This document shows, piece after piece, positions 17,647 to 27,715 of a stretch of DNA of 64,000 nt (position 1 is the stretch's first letter; each line of letters starts with the position of its first letter). The notes beneath the pieces are model-generated. The model had not been told where the DNA came from. It searched no databases and saw only the letters and a list, made by a program, of their open reading frames with translations. Origin of the DNA: Clostridiales bacterium UBA1316 (GTDB lineage Bacteria > Bacillota > Clostridia > Oscillospirales > Oscillospiraceae); the NCBI GenBank assembly GCA_002307055.1, contig DBTM01000049.1, positions 1 to 64,000 on the forward strand, read 5' to 3'. The position numbers and the translations under genes are program-made.

Positions 17647-18924
17647 ATGAAAATTAAGAGGGAGCTCGGCAATAAAGGCTTTTCGCTTCTGGAGCTCTTG
17701 GTTGGCATCACAATGCTTGCGATTATCGTTGTTCCGATCATGCACGCGTTTATAACCTCCTCGTCTACGACGAGCAGAGCTCAGGAAGTTCGCAATCAAA
17801 CGGTTGCCGCGCAAAACGTGCTGGAATCGTATGAAGCAACAGATATCAGCACGATCATCAGCGGTATAAAAAAAGATGTTGCACCATTCGGCACCATAAC
17901 CAGTGAGGCGGCGCAGGTTTTTGTGCATACTGCCGCTAACGGTTATCAGGAGGTTACAGACAGCAGCACGGAGGTTGCAGACGGGCCTCAATATAAGATC
18001 AACCTGCCCGGTATTACTGCCGGAAATAAAAAATACGACGCCGTGCTCCATATTGACGCGACACAGTACAGCGCCTTAAATGCTGAAGGTATTGTCGATT
18101 ACAAGTCGATGGATGCCGTTTATATCCAGCCCAATGACGACTCCAGCCCGGACGTCTTGGCGGCAAAAGAATTCGCTTCCAAGGCGACAATAGAAAGCGG
18201 ATATGACGTCGATTACAATCAATTTCTCAATAGCGGTATACATCCTATGCGGAGAACAGTCACGATCACAATTAACAAGATTGGTGATCAGACTGGCGTC
18301 ATCACGTGCAAAGCAGATTTCAAATATATCATGACAGCTTACAGAGCGATAATTCCCAGTTATGTGTTGACTGACGGAACTGTCATACCGTCTTCCACAC
18401 AGGATTTTAATGCAAACTATGAGACTACGATATCCAGCGACTTTTACAGCGGGAATTATTCTGCCAGCGAGAACGGAATATACGGCCTCTATTTCTTTTT
18501 CAATCCCATTTTAACACCAAGCGTATCAGCGCTGGAGCCCGGCGATGATATTGAAGTCATCAACCGCGGTAATATCGATATGAGTGTCTACCTGATCAGG
18601 CAGACCGCTGCCAGCGGCTCATACAATCCCGACATTAACCTCAGAGAAAAGTATGACGAGACCAGGATACCACCCACACCTCATACTCAGATATATTACA
18701 ATAAAGATCAGAACGAGTATAAAACTTACACATTTCGTGTCGGTTTCTTACAGAGTTCCGGGAGCTATGTCGATTGGATTCGTGATTCGATTCTGTTCGA
18801 CGGTAATCTCGTCGGCACACCAGCCAAGAACCGTCTTTATAAGGTGACAGTGGATATTTATAAACTTGGCACCGGTTTTTCAGGTACGCCTCTGGCGACA
18901 TTCGACGCATCGTCATTAGAGTAA
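17647..18924 (+). CDS. PilV-like large prepilin
   Basis: This 425-aa protein has a class III prepilin signal (GNKG before FSLLELLVGITMLAIIVVPI) and an unusually long extracellular domain. The segment after the helix (SSTTSRAQEVRNQTVAAQNVLESYE) resembles PilV/minor pseudopilins. The globular domain of about 380 residues has no recognised fold and may be a tip adhesin or initiator. GGAGGGAGAT precedes the ATG. It is co-transcribed with the flanking prepilin-like genes. Confidence 0.82.
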   Translation: MKIKRELGNKGFSLLELLVGITMLAIIVVPIMHAFITSSSTTSRAQEVRNQTVAAQNVLESYEATDISTIISGIKKDVAPFGTITSEAAQVFVHTAANGYQEVTDSSTEVADGPQYKINLPGITAGNKKYDAVLHIDATQYSALNAEGIVDYKSMDAVYIQPNDDSSPDVLAAKEFASKATIESGYDVDYNQFLNSGIHPMRRTVTITINKIGDQTGVITCKADFKYIMTAYRAIIPSYVLTDGTVIPSSTQDFNANYETTISSDFYSGNYSASENGIYGLYFFFNPILTPSVSALEPGDDIEVINRGNIDMSVYLIRQTAASGSYNPDINLREKYDETRIPPTPHTQIYYNKDQNEYKTYTFRVGFLQSSGSYVDWIRDSILFDGNLVGTPAKNRLYKVTVDIYKLGTGFSGTPLATFDASSLE

Positions 18925-18959
18925 TTTTAGAATTAACACAACCGATTGAAGCAGATTGG

Positions 18960-21095
18960 ATGTTTCGTATGAAATGGTTCAGAGAAAAAAAGTATAATTT
19001 ATATCAGGACAACAGAGGTTCGACCATTATTGTTGTGCTTGTTACGATGACGCTGCTGACCATTCTGGCCTCCGTATTGCTCTACCTCTCTCTCGTAAAT
19101 TTGCAAATGAAAAGAATGGATAAAGCGGGGAAAGTCAATTTTTACAGCGCTGAAGCAGTCATGAACGAAATTCGGACCGGTGTTCAGGGAACAGTATCAG
19201 ATGCGATTAAGGTTGCTTATACCAGTATTCTAGTTAACTATAAATCATCAGCGGATGACACGCTGAAGCAGCAGCAGCTGCTGGAATTCAGAGAGACGTT
19301 TTTTGATAATCTTTATAATAGTACGATTGCCTGCACAGATGGGCTTAAACCCCTTTTCGTACCTTTGGGAGCATCTTATAATTATGATCCAAGCGTACTC
19401 GCCGCATTCGTATCAGACAGGGCAGGCGTCAATATCAGCAGCGGTGGAGCTGTGGAGCTTGTCAAGGACAGTGACGATAACCTGATCGGCATCATACTGA
19501 AGGCTGTGACAGTCGAATATGTACGCAATGGTTATGAGACCACAGTGACGGCCGATATCAAGATACAAGCGCCCGACCTGCCGTACACATCCACTTCCAG
19601 TAAGGATACAGCCATTCCAGATTTTGCAATCGTCGCCAGAGGTACGCTGCAACAGCTCCCCGGCGGGGGAGAGGTCGGCATTAAGGGCAATGTATATGCC
19701 GGGAATCTCACTGTCAACGGTGATAACAACAAATTCAACGTACAAACCAGCCCCTATTTTGTTGTAAAAAACGCTGTTAATGTAATTAGCGGCACCTTGT
19801 CGCTCGATATGAACTCATCTCTTTGGGCTCGGGATATTAAGCTCGATGTCGGCGGGAAAATCAATCTTGCCGGCGACGCGTATATCGCAAATGACTTGAA
19901 TCTGCTGGGCAACGATACGCAGGCTGTTCTCTCGGGCAGATATTACGGATATGGAAATGATCTGACTGACCCGGATAACAGCAGCTCCATCATCATCAAT
20001 GGGAAAAACACACGCCTGGATATGAATCTGCGCATGCTGATGCTGGCCGGCCACAGCTTTATTAATTTTGGCACCGACATAAGCACTGACGCAAGCATTA
20101 ACGTAATGATGGGTGAGTCCGTCTCGGTCAAAAGCAACCAAATGGCTTATCTCGTCCCCGATAATTGCCTGAAAAGCGGCTTTTCTAACCCTTATAAATA
20201 CACAGGCACGCCTCCTGATCCATCGGTACTTCAAGCCGCCGTGCTGCTGGATCAGAAGGTGAACGGCAAGGACCTCTCTACATATGGGATTACAAGCACA
20301 GTCAGCAACATCGCATACATACATAAAAATGTCGGTACGACCAATCTCATATATTTCTGCTTTAAATTCCCAAACTCCGACGCGGCAAATGCCTATTTTA
20401 AAGATTATTATAACGCGAATGGTTCACTGATTCAAAAATATCTCAGCATTTACAGCGATGGCATCCTATTAAAGAACGACGCGACAAAGAGTCTTGCCGG
20501 TGGAGCTTTTACTTATGATGAAGGTTCGCTCGGGCCAATCATCAGCGCCAACGGCACACCATCGCTCTCCATTGACGAAATTAAAAGCAGCTATAAAAAC
20601 CTAAAAGTCACGCTCACAAGAACCGACAGCGGCAACGGCGCAGACTCGCCGTACGACTATTTTGTAAATGAGGATGAAATAAAAGACAATGTACCTGATG
20701 GGACGACGCTCACTTATCCGCTCGGCGGCACACCGAAGGTTGCTGTCATAAACAACTACAACTATCCTGATTACATTATAAATGCTGATGACAATAAAAC
20801 CATCCATCTGATTATCGCGACAGGTAATGTCACTGTTATCGGAGAATATGTCGGTCTGATTTTAGCCGGCGGCAATATCACGCTCAGTAACGGGAGCATC
20901 AACACAGCCAACAGAACCGCTGTTGCCGATGCGCTGCAAGCACTGCTTCCGACAGGTGATGGAGCCAAGTATTATATATATCTGAATCCTCAATATATCT
21001 CACCGACGAATGTCAGTACCAATACCACAGCCACAGAGATATGGGATATGAATACGCTGGTTTCCTATGAGAATTGGGCGAAAAATGAAAAGTAA
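18960..21095 (+). CDS. PilX-like membrane-anchored surface protein
   Basis: This 711-aa protein has an N-terminal hydrophobic helix of prepilin character (RGSTIIVVLVTMTLLTILAS) preceded by a basic leader of about 20 residues, like PilX/GspK proteins that end in a Ser rather than Phe at the cleavage site. The middle region (about residues 220-400) is rich in alternating Gly/Asn/Val patterns such as GNVYAGNLTVNGDNN, suggesting a beta-helix of bactofilin/passenger type. No Glu5 equivalent is seen. It is probably an assembly or tip component. Its stop lies 55 nt before the preferred start of the next gene. Confidence 0.7.
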   Translation: MFRMKWFREKKYNLYQDNRGSTIIVVLVTMTLLTILASVLLYLSLVNLQMKRMDKAGKVNFYSAEAVMNEIRTGVQGTVSDAIKVAYTSILVNYKSSADDTLKQQQLLEFRETFFDNLYNSTIACTDGLKPLFVPLGASYNYDPSVLAAFVSDRAGVNISSGGAVELVKDSDDNLIGIILKAVTVEYVRNGYETTVTADIKIQAPDLPYTSTSSKDTAIPDFAIVARGTLQQLPGGGEVGIKGNVYAGNLTVNGDNNKFNVQTSPYFVVKNAVNVISGTLSLDMNSSLWARDIKLDVGGKINLAGDAYIANDLNLLGNDTQAVLSGRYYGYGNDLTDPDNSSSIIINGKNTRLDMNLRMLMLAGHSFINFGTDISTDASINVMMGESVSVKSNQMAYLVPDNCLKSGFSNPYKYTGTPPDPSVLQAAVLLDQKVNGKDLSTYGITSTVSNIAYIHKNVGTTNLIYFCFKFPNSDAANAYFKDYYNANGSLIQKYLSIYSDGILLKNDATKSLAGGAFTYDEGSLGPIISANGTPSLSIDEIKSSYKNLKVTLTRTDSGNGADSPYDYFVNEDEIKDNVPDGTTLTYPLGGTPKVAVINNYNYPDYIINADDNKTIHLIIATGNVTVIGEYVGLILAGGNITLSNGSINTANRTAVADALQALLPTGDGAKYYIYLNPQYISPTNVSTNTTATEIWDMNTLVSYENWAKNEK

Positions 21096-21150
21096 TACCA
21101 AACCGTGCAAGGCGCTTGCGCTTGGCAGCAGAAAAAAAGGAGCCGGAAGC

Positions 21151-21687
21151 TTGAAAAATGCCGGATATACACTCCTTGAAATGATTGTCGTTGTTGCGAT
21201 ACTGGCTGTCGGCTTAGCAATTGCCTCGATGTCTATCAACACAATTTTTTCACTTGAGATGAAGGAATGCACAAAAGAGTTAGGCAGCGAGCTCGGCAAG
21301 GAAAAAGTTGCGGCGATGACCAGAATAGGCGACGTTTACATGCGGGTTTATAAAAAAAGCGACGGCGTTTATATTGACAAATTCGAGAACGGTCTTTTAG
21401 TTGAACAGGGCACAAAAATCGGTAAAGCTAAAATTATTATAGAATATTATACAGACACAAGCCCGGACGCAAAGGCGACGCTGCTCGACTCCGATGGAAT
21501 CATCATTGCCTTCAACAAGAACGACGGAAGCTTCAAGCTGATCGGCGACGCGTGGCATATGTATGATGATGCGTATAACCCAAAGTATCCTGACAAGTAT
21601 TACACAAAGCTTGTCATATCCAGCGCCAATAACAGCAGGACGATTGTGCTGTGGCCTGATACCGGCAAATTCACCATCTCCGGCTGA
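21151..21687 (+). CDS. GspH-like minor prepilin
   Basis: The prepilin signal is KNAG before YTLLEMIVVVAILAVGLA, with Glu at mature position 5. I prefer the TTG at 21151 (178 aa) because AGGAG lies 8 nt upstream and the resulting leader is a short five-residue prepilin leader; a longer frame from the ATG at 21085 would overlap the preceding gene and add a 22-residue extension. The mature part resembles GspH/FimT-type minor pilins. The domain after the helix has many Lys/Asp residues. Confidence 0.82.
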   Translation: MKNAGYTLLEMIVVVAILAVGLAIASMSINTIFSLEMKECTKELGSELGKEKVAAMTRIGDVYMRVYKKSDGVYIDKFENGLLVEQGTKIGKAKIIIEYYTDTSPDAKATLLDSDGIIIAFNKNDGSFKLIGDAWHMYDDAYNPKYPDKYYTKLVISSANNSRTIVLWPDTGKFTISG

Positions 21688-21717
21688 TACGAGTTTAAGA
21701 GAAAGGAATGGTCAGGT

Positions 21718-22254
21718 ATGAAAAAACTGGGCAATAAAGGGTTCACGCTTATTGAAATGGCCATTGCTTTTTCAATTCTGGCTGTCGTCATGCTGACAGT
21801 CACACTCATTATCACGACCAGCTCAAATACTTATAATATGGTCGCGACCGATATCAGCCTGCAGTATGAATCCCAGACAGCTATGAGCCAGATACAGGAA
21901 TATATCATCGATTGCAATGCTTATATGACCGTGAGCTGGGACAACAGTGTGCTCTATATATATACCAAAACTGATGACACGCATTATCAGGCATATATGT
22001 TCGCAAAAAAAGCGGATACCGATGAATTATACTTTTACAAGAAAACGATAGAAACCGACAATTTATCGAATGATTCGAGTAAATTTACCTTTGCAGACGA
22101 TACAGGCCAGCTGATGTCAAGCCATGTCACATCATTTTCTGCCGCCGTATCATCGGCGTCGGTTTCTGTGACGATCAATTACAAGTCGGGCAAGAAAACG
22201 TACAGCGGTCAACAGACAATTGCTTTCAGAAATCCGGTTAACCCTATTTATTGA
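21718..22254 (+). CDS. PilW-like minor prepilin
   Basis: This 178-aa protein has a leader MKKLGNKG, then FTLIEMAIAFSILAVVML with Glu5. The stretch TTSSNTYNMVATDISLQYES following the helix is typical of PilW/GspJ-type minor pilins. GAAAGGAATGG precedes the ATG, and the gene lies 30 bp behind the GspH-like gene. The gene for the large secreted protein starts 52 bp after its stop. It likely forms part of a minor-pilin priming or tip complex. Confidence 0.87.
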   Translation: MKKLGNKGFTLIEMAIAFSILAVVMLTVTLIITTSSNTYNMVATDISLQYESQTAMSQIQEYIIDCNAYMTVSWDNSVLYIYTKTDDTHYQAYMFAKKADTDELYFYKKTIETDNLSNDSSKFTFADDTGQLMSSHVTSFSAAVSSASVSVTINYKSGKKTYSGQQTIAFRNPVNPIY

Positions 22255-22306
22255 CATCGGCAGATACAAGGATAACCAACGGCTTCATGTAAAAAGGAGA
22301 ACTAAA

Positions 22307-25300
22307 GTGCGCAGAACGAAAACAAAACGTATCGGAAAAATTATATTATCCGTTATTGCAGTCATAATGCTTATAGTGACGCTGACGTCTTTGGATTCGG
22401 CGACGATGACCGTTGAAGCAGCATCTCTGAAGCATATTGATGAAATTGTGGCGCAGAGCGGCACATTTAACATTCTTGAAATTGTACCGGATAAACAAGC
22501 GGCGTCCTTCGGCTATTATATTGACGGGCAAGAACCGATTACATCAGCTGATTTTGATACATACCAGGATGGGACAACGCAAATAAACGGCTGGAAGGCA
22601 ACGCTGACCAAGAAAACGTCTCCGGCTGACAGAACCAGCTTTGTCAATGACCTCTTTTCAAGGCTGAAAGCCAAAGGTGTTCTCGGAGATATCGGTGTTA
22701 CGGCAGCTCCGCTTCAGAATCTATATTATAACAATAACAGTTATTACACCGAATCATACCTCCCGGGTGACGTACCCGGCGGAACCCAGCTCCTGCTTTC
22801 CAAAACTGAAAGCAAAACAGTAAACGGTACCTTTACTCCGACAGCTGACGGCGACTACAGAGCGGAATATAATTATACCAGCTTGGCGGCAAACGAAAAC
22901 GGCGGGTATGTACAGAATATATCGAGGTTTGAATACACGGCGGATCCCACCGAAAGCGGCACCTACTATTACAGCCCGACGTTCTCATTAATTACGACCT
23001 CGTTAATAGCATCCGAAACGGATTTATCAAAATGGGATAATGTTGCCGTCTATACGAAAACAAATGAAATTTACTCCGTTGACCCGGAGCATATTACGGT
23101 TGCCGACATTCTGGAAAACGGCGGGTTTGATGCCAAAACAGAATATTATTATGTTAACCCGTCGCAGACCGGCTCACCTGGCAGCTTCAACTACGCCGCC
23201 ATCGTGGATAAAACCGATAATGACGACGCGCCGGGTGATGGGTTTATTGCGGCGACGTCAGGGCCGTCCTATTTCAAACGCATTATATCGAGCTATACAT
23301 ATGTCGGCACGGGCGGCAGCTATACTTATTCGGCGACGGGCAGCGATTCGAATACGGTTAATTTTAACAGTGTTTATTATAAGGGCGGCTTTACGAACAA
23401 CAATCTGTTCAAGCAGCTGGTTTTTGGGTTGAATAGTGCAAATTATGACGCGCTCAATGTAACAGTGACCGTCAGAACGGCAAGTGAGGTTACAGCCGCA
23501 GATATCAGTACTGCCGGCATGATTTATGTCTCCTCAGGTACCGACATAGCGAAGAGCGGTATGACAACGAGTTATACAGCGGAAGATATCCCGGACGCGC
23601 GTGCGGTTGACCTTTACAATTATGCCGCCAATCAAAATCCGGTCATCATTGATTATGCCATTGTAAAAGGTGTAACGGCACCGGCTGATAACATTCAAAA
23701 GCTTTGCCTGCTCTGCCTGCAGTCGACGATAACAGCGACGACACAGACGAGCCTTTCCGGTTTAACTGTTGATACAGCGAAGCTGGCATATATAACGAGC
23801 GATGCCGATAAAACCTTTGTCAACAACAATATTTTCTGCTTCAACGCTTTTAACACAGACAGTACGGCGGCAGCGCCCGATATCAGTTCGCCGAAGACTA
23901 ACGATATATTCACAATTGTATCTTCTTTATATAACCAATCCTTTGCGTCCGGTGTTTATACGAGCGGCTTTAGCGATGTGCTGGCGGAAATTCAGAATGA
24001 AAACTTTTTGAAGCAGATTGCCGGCCAGACGAACCTGCTCCCTGAAAATGTGACCGTTTCCGCATCCGTCAGGCATATCATCAACTATAAAGGGCGCCGT
24101 CAAACGAACGCCAAGACAAGTATCAAGGTACTCGACCTTGAACCCGCGAAGGTGACGTCAGCCACATGGCTCACCCCCGCAACGGTCCAGAGCTGGATTA
24201 CCGACCCGATTACCAAAACCACACTCCCCGCATCGAGCATTACGATTGTCCATATGACAACAGGCGAGTTCGCCGGTAAGATTGAAGATATCAACGAAAC
24301 GTATGATATGGTTTATATCGGCGCGTCTACCGAAGCCTTGAACACCTCCAGCGGCAGTACTGTTTATAACGATTCGAACATGAACGGGCTTATATATTCG
24401 AATATCGGCGATACCTATTACGCCAGCCTTGAGCTTACCGGTATCCGCTCACAGGATTATGTGACGGTCAATAACACAAAAGCGATAAACGGCGGAACCG
24501 GTACGACGGCAAACAAATTCCGCTTTTCCGGTAATGACATTACGAAGACGAAAGTGGCTGATCTGAAGAAATTCGCCATGGCCGGTTATCCGATTGTAGT
24601 GGCGGACAGCTTGGTAACGGGCAGTGCCATCAATGGAAATACAGTAGACAACAGTTCTTATATGTATGAGGCGTTATCCGGAACTTTTGGAACTTACGCG
24701 AACGTTATTAATCAGGGATATGCCGTAAACAATGATACGACGGTCATTAAGTACCTGAATGTTTCCAAGCCGGCAGTGAATATCACAACGAAACCGGTTG
24801 ATTATGCAAGTGACAGCAGCGCTTCCATCACTGTCGATTCGAATGATGGGTATTATTATCTTAAATATGTGTTTTCCATCAGCAATGTCACCGACTCGAC
24901 ACCGATATCGACGACATATGACTGCAGGCTCTATATCGATCTCAACGCGGACGGCAGATATTCCGACAATGAGGAGCTCAGCGATATTGAAGTCCATCAA
25001 GCATCCGATGGGACACTGGTCCTTCCTTTGACAGATACCGACGGGAAAGAGTATTACGCGCTCTCAGCCGATATCCAGTATCAGGTCACCCGGCAGATGC
25101 CAAGCACTTATGTCGGCATTATCCCATGGAAGCTTGAAGTTATTAAGAATGGTGCCGACCAGATCCACGCGTCTTCTCAGGGATATACGCGGATTGCTTC
25201 GGTTAACGCTGAAACAATCAAGGTGCTGCAGATCATGCAGGTTGGGACAACAAGCTCCAAGCTGAACCTGGCTCAGCAGCTGACCGTTAACGCGTCCGGT

Positions 25301-27601
25301 TCAAATATACAGCTTCAAGGTAAGGACGGTAAGTACTATACTGGTATTTACGGGAAGCTGATTGCCGATCTGGCTGATTTCAAGGTGACGATCGATACGG
25401 TTGAAACAAGCACACTCGAAGCAAAAGGAGATTCGGCGACAATACAAGCATACCTGAACGATTATGATATGGTGATTATCGGGTTTAACGACTGCTACGA
25501 TGGTATTCAGCCCAACAGCGCCGCGGCGATCGTCAACTACATCAACAGCGGTAAAAGCGTTCTGTTTACGCACGATACCACATCACTCACTCAGCTGGCA
25601 AAGAACTATCCGGAGGTTACTTCTACTAAAACGACACTGAATAGTACGGATGTCCTATGGAACATCGCAAACTCGGAGTATAAAAGCATCGACAATGCGA
25701 TTAATTGGTATGGTGATTACTCAACGACGAGCGCCTTCAGTATCAAACAATACAGTCCAACAGTAAGTAATCCGACATATGTTGTCATGATATCTTCAAA
25801 CAGCAGTTTCAGCACCGAGGCCGAATATTTTAACGCGAGAGTCGGCACGAGCATCTATAAGCTTACCGGTTCTACGCTTCCATCTCCGATGACAAACCCA
25901 GCGAGTTATGCGGCTTTCAAAAGTATAACCGGTTCTGCACCTGTTATTTACGTCTATTGCAGCGCAGTGGGATCATCTTCATGGTACGGCAGCGGATACA
26001 ATAACACCGGTATTTATAATTTAACGGCAACGTGTAATTTGACCAAATTCACCAGCACAAAATATACATGCACCGGTCTGACATATAAATCCTCAAACGG
26101 GTCAAAATCGGGGAGTACTACTTATTTAAAAACGACAGATTATGCCCAAATTTTTAAGTGCCTTTTCAACGACAGCACACCTGATACCTATACGGTTGTC
26201 GGCAAGTATAATTCTGCGGCAAATACGTATACCATCGGCAGCGCTACCCTGCATCCGTCAACTACCAGCGATTCTTTCCCGCAGAGCGAGTTGTATGCGG
26301 ATTCACTCGGGACGCTTTCATACAGATATTCAATATGGCCGTGGGGTATTTACTTTAACTCAATTATCAGGGATGCCGTGGGTCTGGACAGATACGGTGT
26401 CACGAGTTCGGTAAGTGTTAACAGCAGCCAAACGCTGGGCAGTATCGTCAATGTCAATGCACCGATGAGCAGTGACAGTATCTTGGCGGTATTGAATAAC
26501 AGCAGAAGCGTACCATACACACCGAAAAGCGGAAAAACGTCAACTGTAAACGAATACCAGGGATATACGAACTACAATCTGATCAATGTTCAAGACAGCC
26601 CTGCGCCAACGCAATATAAAAATACAAACAACACATATACTTCCGGCACTAATAAAACAACCGCCGTTTCTCAGGTGAATAAAGGGCAGATTACAACGTA
26701 TCCGTATAACGTGAATACGGCAAATTTCGGCGGCAATGACAGCTCCATCATTTCATCCGGCACCAGCTATATGCAGATCGGTTTAACCCATGAGCAGTAC
26801 TTCCAAATCAACATGAATACGGATGATATCGTTGTTTGGTATTGCCTGTCGTCCGGCGGTGGAACAAGCTCCTTTTATAATGACGTACCGAACGATTGTG
26901 TTAACGCGTATTACATTTATAATAAAGGAAATGTCACATATTCCGGTGTTGGACACTCATCAGATGCCAGCCTTTATACCGGCTCCAGTATCGGGCAGGA
27001 ATATATAAACGAGGCAAAGCTTTTCGTCAACACCATGATTGCAGCGTATCAATCCGCAGCGCAGGCTCCGACCATCGCAATTAAACGGGATGCACGCGGT
27101 ACGAGTGATGTCAACGATAAGTATGTGCTTAACGACGATGCGGCAACCGACAATTCCGTGCTTTCGGCAGACCTGAGTCAAACCGACGATAGCCGGGCGG
27201 TTTATTACAGATTATCCGACCCGAACGTCGGTGTCGACAAAAAGATAACAGTATCCTATTATATTGCGGATGCGAGCGGTACGACCGTCAGCGGAATAGA
27301 TGAGCCGGTATTGCTGTTAGCCGCGGATGATCATCCGAATACGCCATTAACAACATATAATACCAATGATGTGGCGGTAACTGCAGTAGATGTCAGCGGT
27401 GTACTTGAGACCAGACTGAAGGGCGGGTATGTTTATAAATTTTACCTTCCAAACACCAATTGTCTTGATAAGCTTTCAAATAGCAGCGTCTATTCAATAA
27501 AGGTCTATATCAAGGTAACGACAATGATCGGCACGACGTCGCTGCAGCCTGCGGTTGACTCCATAGAAATTAAGAAGCAGCAGTTGTTTACACTGTCATA
27601 A
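22307..27601 (+). CDS. Giant secreted surface protein of the pilus locus (possibly DUF5057 family)
   Basis: This protein of about 1764 aa has a signal peptide (basic RRTKTKRIGK, hydrophobic core, cleavage after TVEA). The early segment TFNILEIVPDKQAASFGYYI recalls clostridial DUF5057 proteins often encoded beside T4P genes; this is from memory and uncertain. The rest is Ser/Thr/Tyr/Asn-rich with repeated 'D..I.VL.I' flavodoxin-like strands (YDMVYIGAS, YDMVIIGFND), suggesting glutamine-amidotransferase-like or Rossmann-type modules mixed with Ig-like ones. No LPXTG, SLH or C-terminal helix is visible, so the anchor is unclear. The GTG start is set by AAAAAGGAG 6 nt upstream. It is closed by a strong terminator. 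Confidence 0.75.
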   Translation: MRRTKTKRIGKIILSVIAVIMLIVTLTSLDSATMTVEAASLKHIDEIVAQSGTFNILEIVPDKQAASFGYYIDGQEPITSADFDTYQDGTTQINGWKATLTKKTSPADRTSFVNDLFSRLKAKGVLGDIGVTAAPLQNLYYNNNSYYTESYLPGDVPGGTQLLLSKTESKTVNGTFTPTADGDYRAEYNYTSLAANENGGYVQNISRFEYTADPTESGTYYYSPTFSLITTSLIASETDLSKWDNVAVYTKTNEIYSVDPEHITVADILENGGFDAKTEYYYVNPSQTGSPGSFNYAAIVDKTDNDDAPGDGFIAATSGPSYFKRIISSYTYVGTGGSYTYSATGSDSNTVNFNSVYYKGGFTNNNLFKQLVFGLNSANYDALNVTVTVRTASEVTAADISTAGMIYVSSGTDIAKSGMTTSYTAEDIPDARAVDLYNYAANQNPVIIDYAIVKGVTAPADNIQKLCLLCLQSTITATTQTSLSGLTVDTAKLAYITSDADKTFVNNNIFCFNAFNTDSTAAAPDISSPKTNDIFTIVSSLYNQSFASGVYTSGFSDVLAEIQNENFLKQIAGQTNLLPENVTVSASVRHIINYKGRRQTNAKTSIKVLDLEPAKVTSATWLTPATVQSWITDPITKTTLPASSITIVHMTTGEFAGKIEDINETYDMVYIGASTEALNTSSGSTVYNDSNMNGLIYSNIGDTYYASLELTGIRSQDYVTVNNTKAINGGTGTTANKFRFSGNDITKTKVADLKKFAMAGYPIVVADSLVTGSAINGNTVDNSSYMYEALSGTFGTYANVINQGYAVNNDTTVIKYLNVSKPAVNITTKPVDYASDSSASITVDSNDGYYYLKYVFSISNVTDSTPISTTYDCRLYIDLNADGRYSDNEELSDIEVHQASDGTLVLPLTDTDGKEYYALSADIQYQVTRQMPSTYVGIIPWKLEVIKNGADQIHASSQGYTRIASVNAETIKVLQIMQVGTTSSKLNLAQQLTVNASGSNIQLQGKDGKYYTGIYGKLIADLADFKVTIDTVETSTLEAKGDSATIQAYLNDYDMVIIGFNDCYDGIQPNSAAAIVNYINSGKSVLFTHDTTSLTQLAKNYPEVTSTKTTLNSTDVLWNIANSEYKSIDNAINWYGDYSTTSAFSIKQYSPTVSNPTYVVMISSNSSFSTEAEYFNARVGTSIYKLTGSTLPSPMTNPASYAAFKSITGSAPVIYVYCSAVGSSSWYGSGYNNTGIYNLTATCNLTKFTSTKYTCTGLTYKSSNGSKSGSTTYLKTTDYAQIFKCLFNDSTPDTYTVVGKYNSAANTYTIGSATLHPSTTSDSFPQSELYADSLGTLSYRYSIWPWGIYFNSIIRDAVGLDRYGVTSSVSVNSSQTLGSIVNVNAPMSSDSILAVLNNSRSVPYTPKSGKTSTVNEYQGYTNYNLINVQDSPAPTQYKNTNNTYTSGTNKTTAVSQVNKGQITTYPYNVNTANFGGNDSSIISSGTSYMQIGLTHEQYFQINMNTDDIVVWYCLSSGGGTSSFYNDVPNDCVNAYYIYNKGNVTYSGVGHSSDASLYTGSSIGQEYINEAKLFVNTMIAAYQSAAQAPTIAIKRDARGTSDVNDKYVLNDDAATDNSVLSADLSQTDDSRAVYYRLSDPNVGVDKKITVSYYIADASGTTVSGIDEPVLLLAADDHPNTPLTTYNTNDVAVTAVDVSGVLETRLKGGYVYKFYLPNTNCLDKLSNSSVYSIKVYIKVTTMIGTTSLQPAVDSIEIKKQQLFTLS

Positions 27602-27624
27602 CCCAACAGCGAATACGGGAGATA

Positions 27625-27663
27625 ATAAATAACCGGGGCCATTTAAGGCCCCGGTTATTTATT
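27625..27663. terminator. Strong intrinsic terminator ending the pilus operon
   Basis: A perfect 16-bp stem (ATAAATAACCGGGGCC and its complement) with a 6-nt loop lies between the convergent giant-protein gene and motB. A/T-rich arms let it work on both strands. Confidence 0.9.
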
Positions 27664-27715
27664 AATCGGATTTTCGTTGTAAGAGCAGGGATTTTGAGAT
27701 ATTATTTAAAACATA

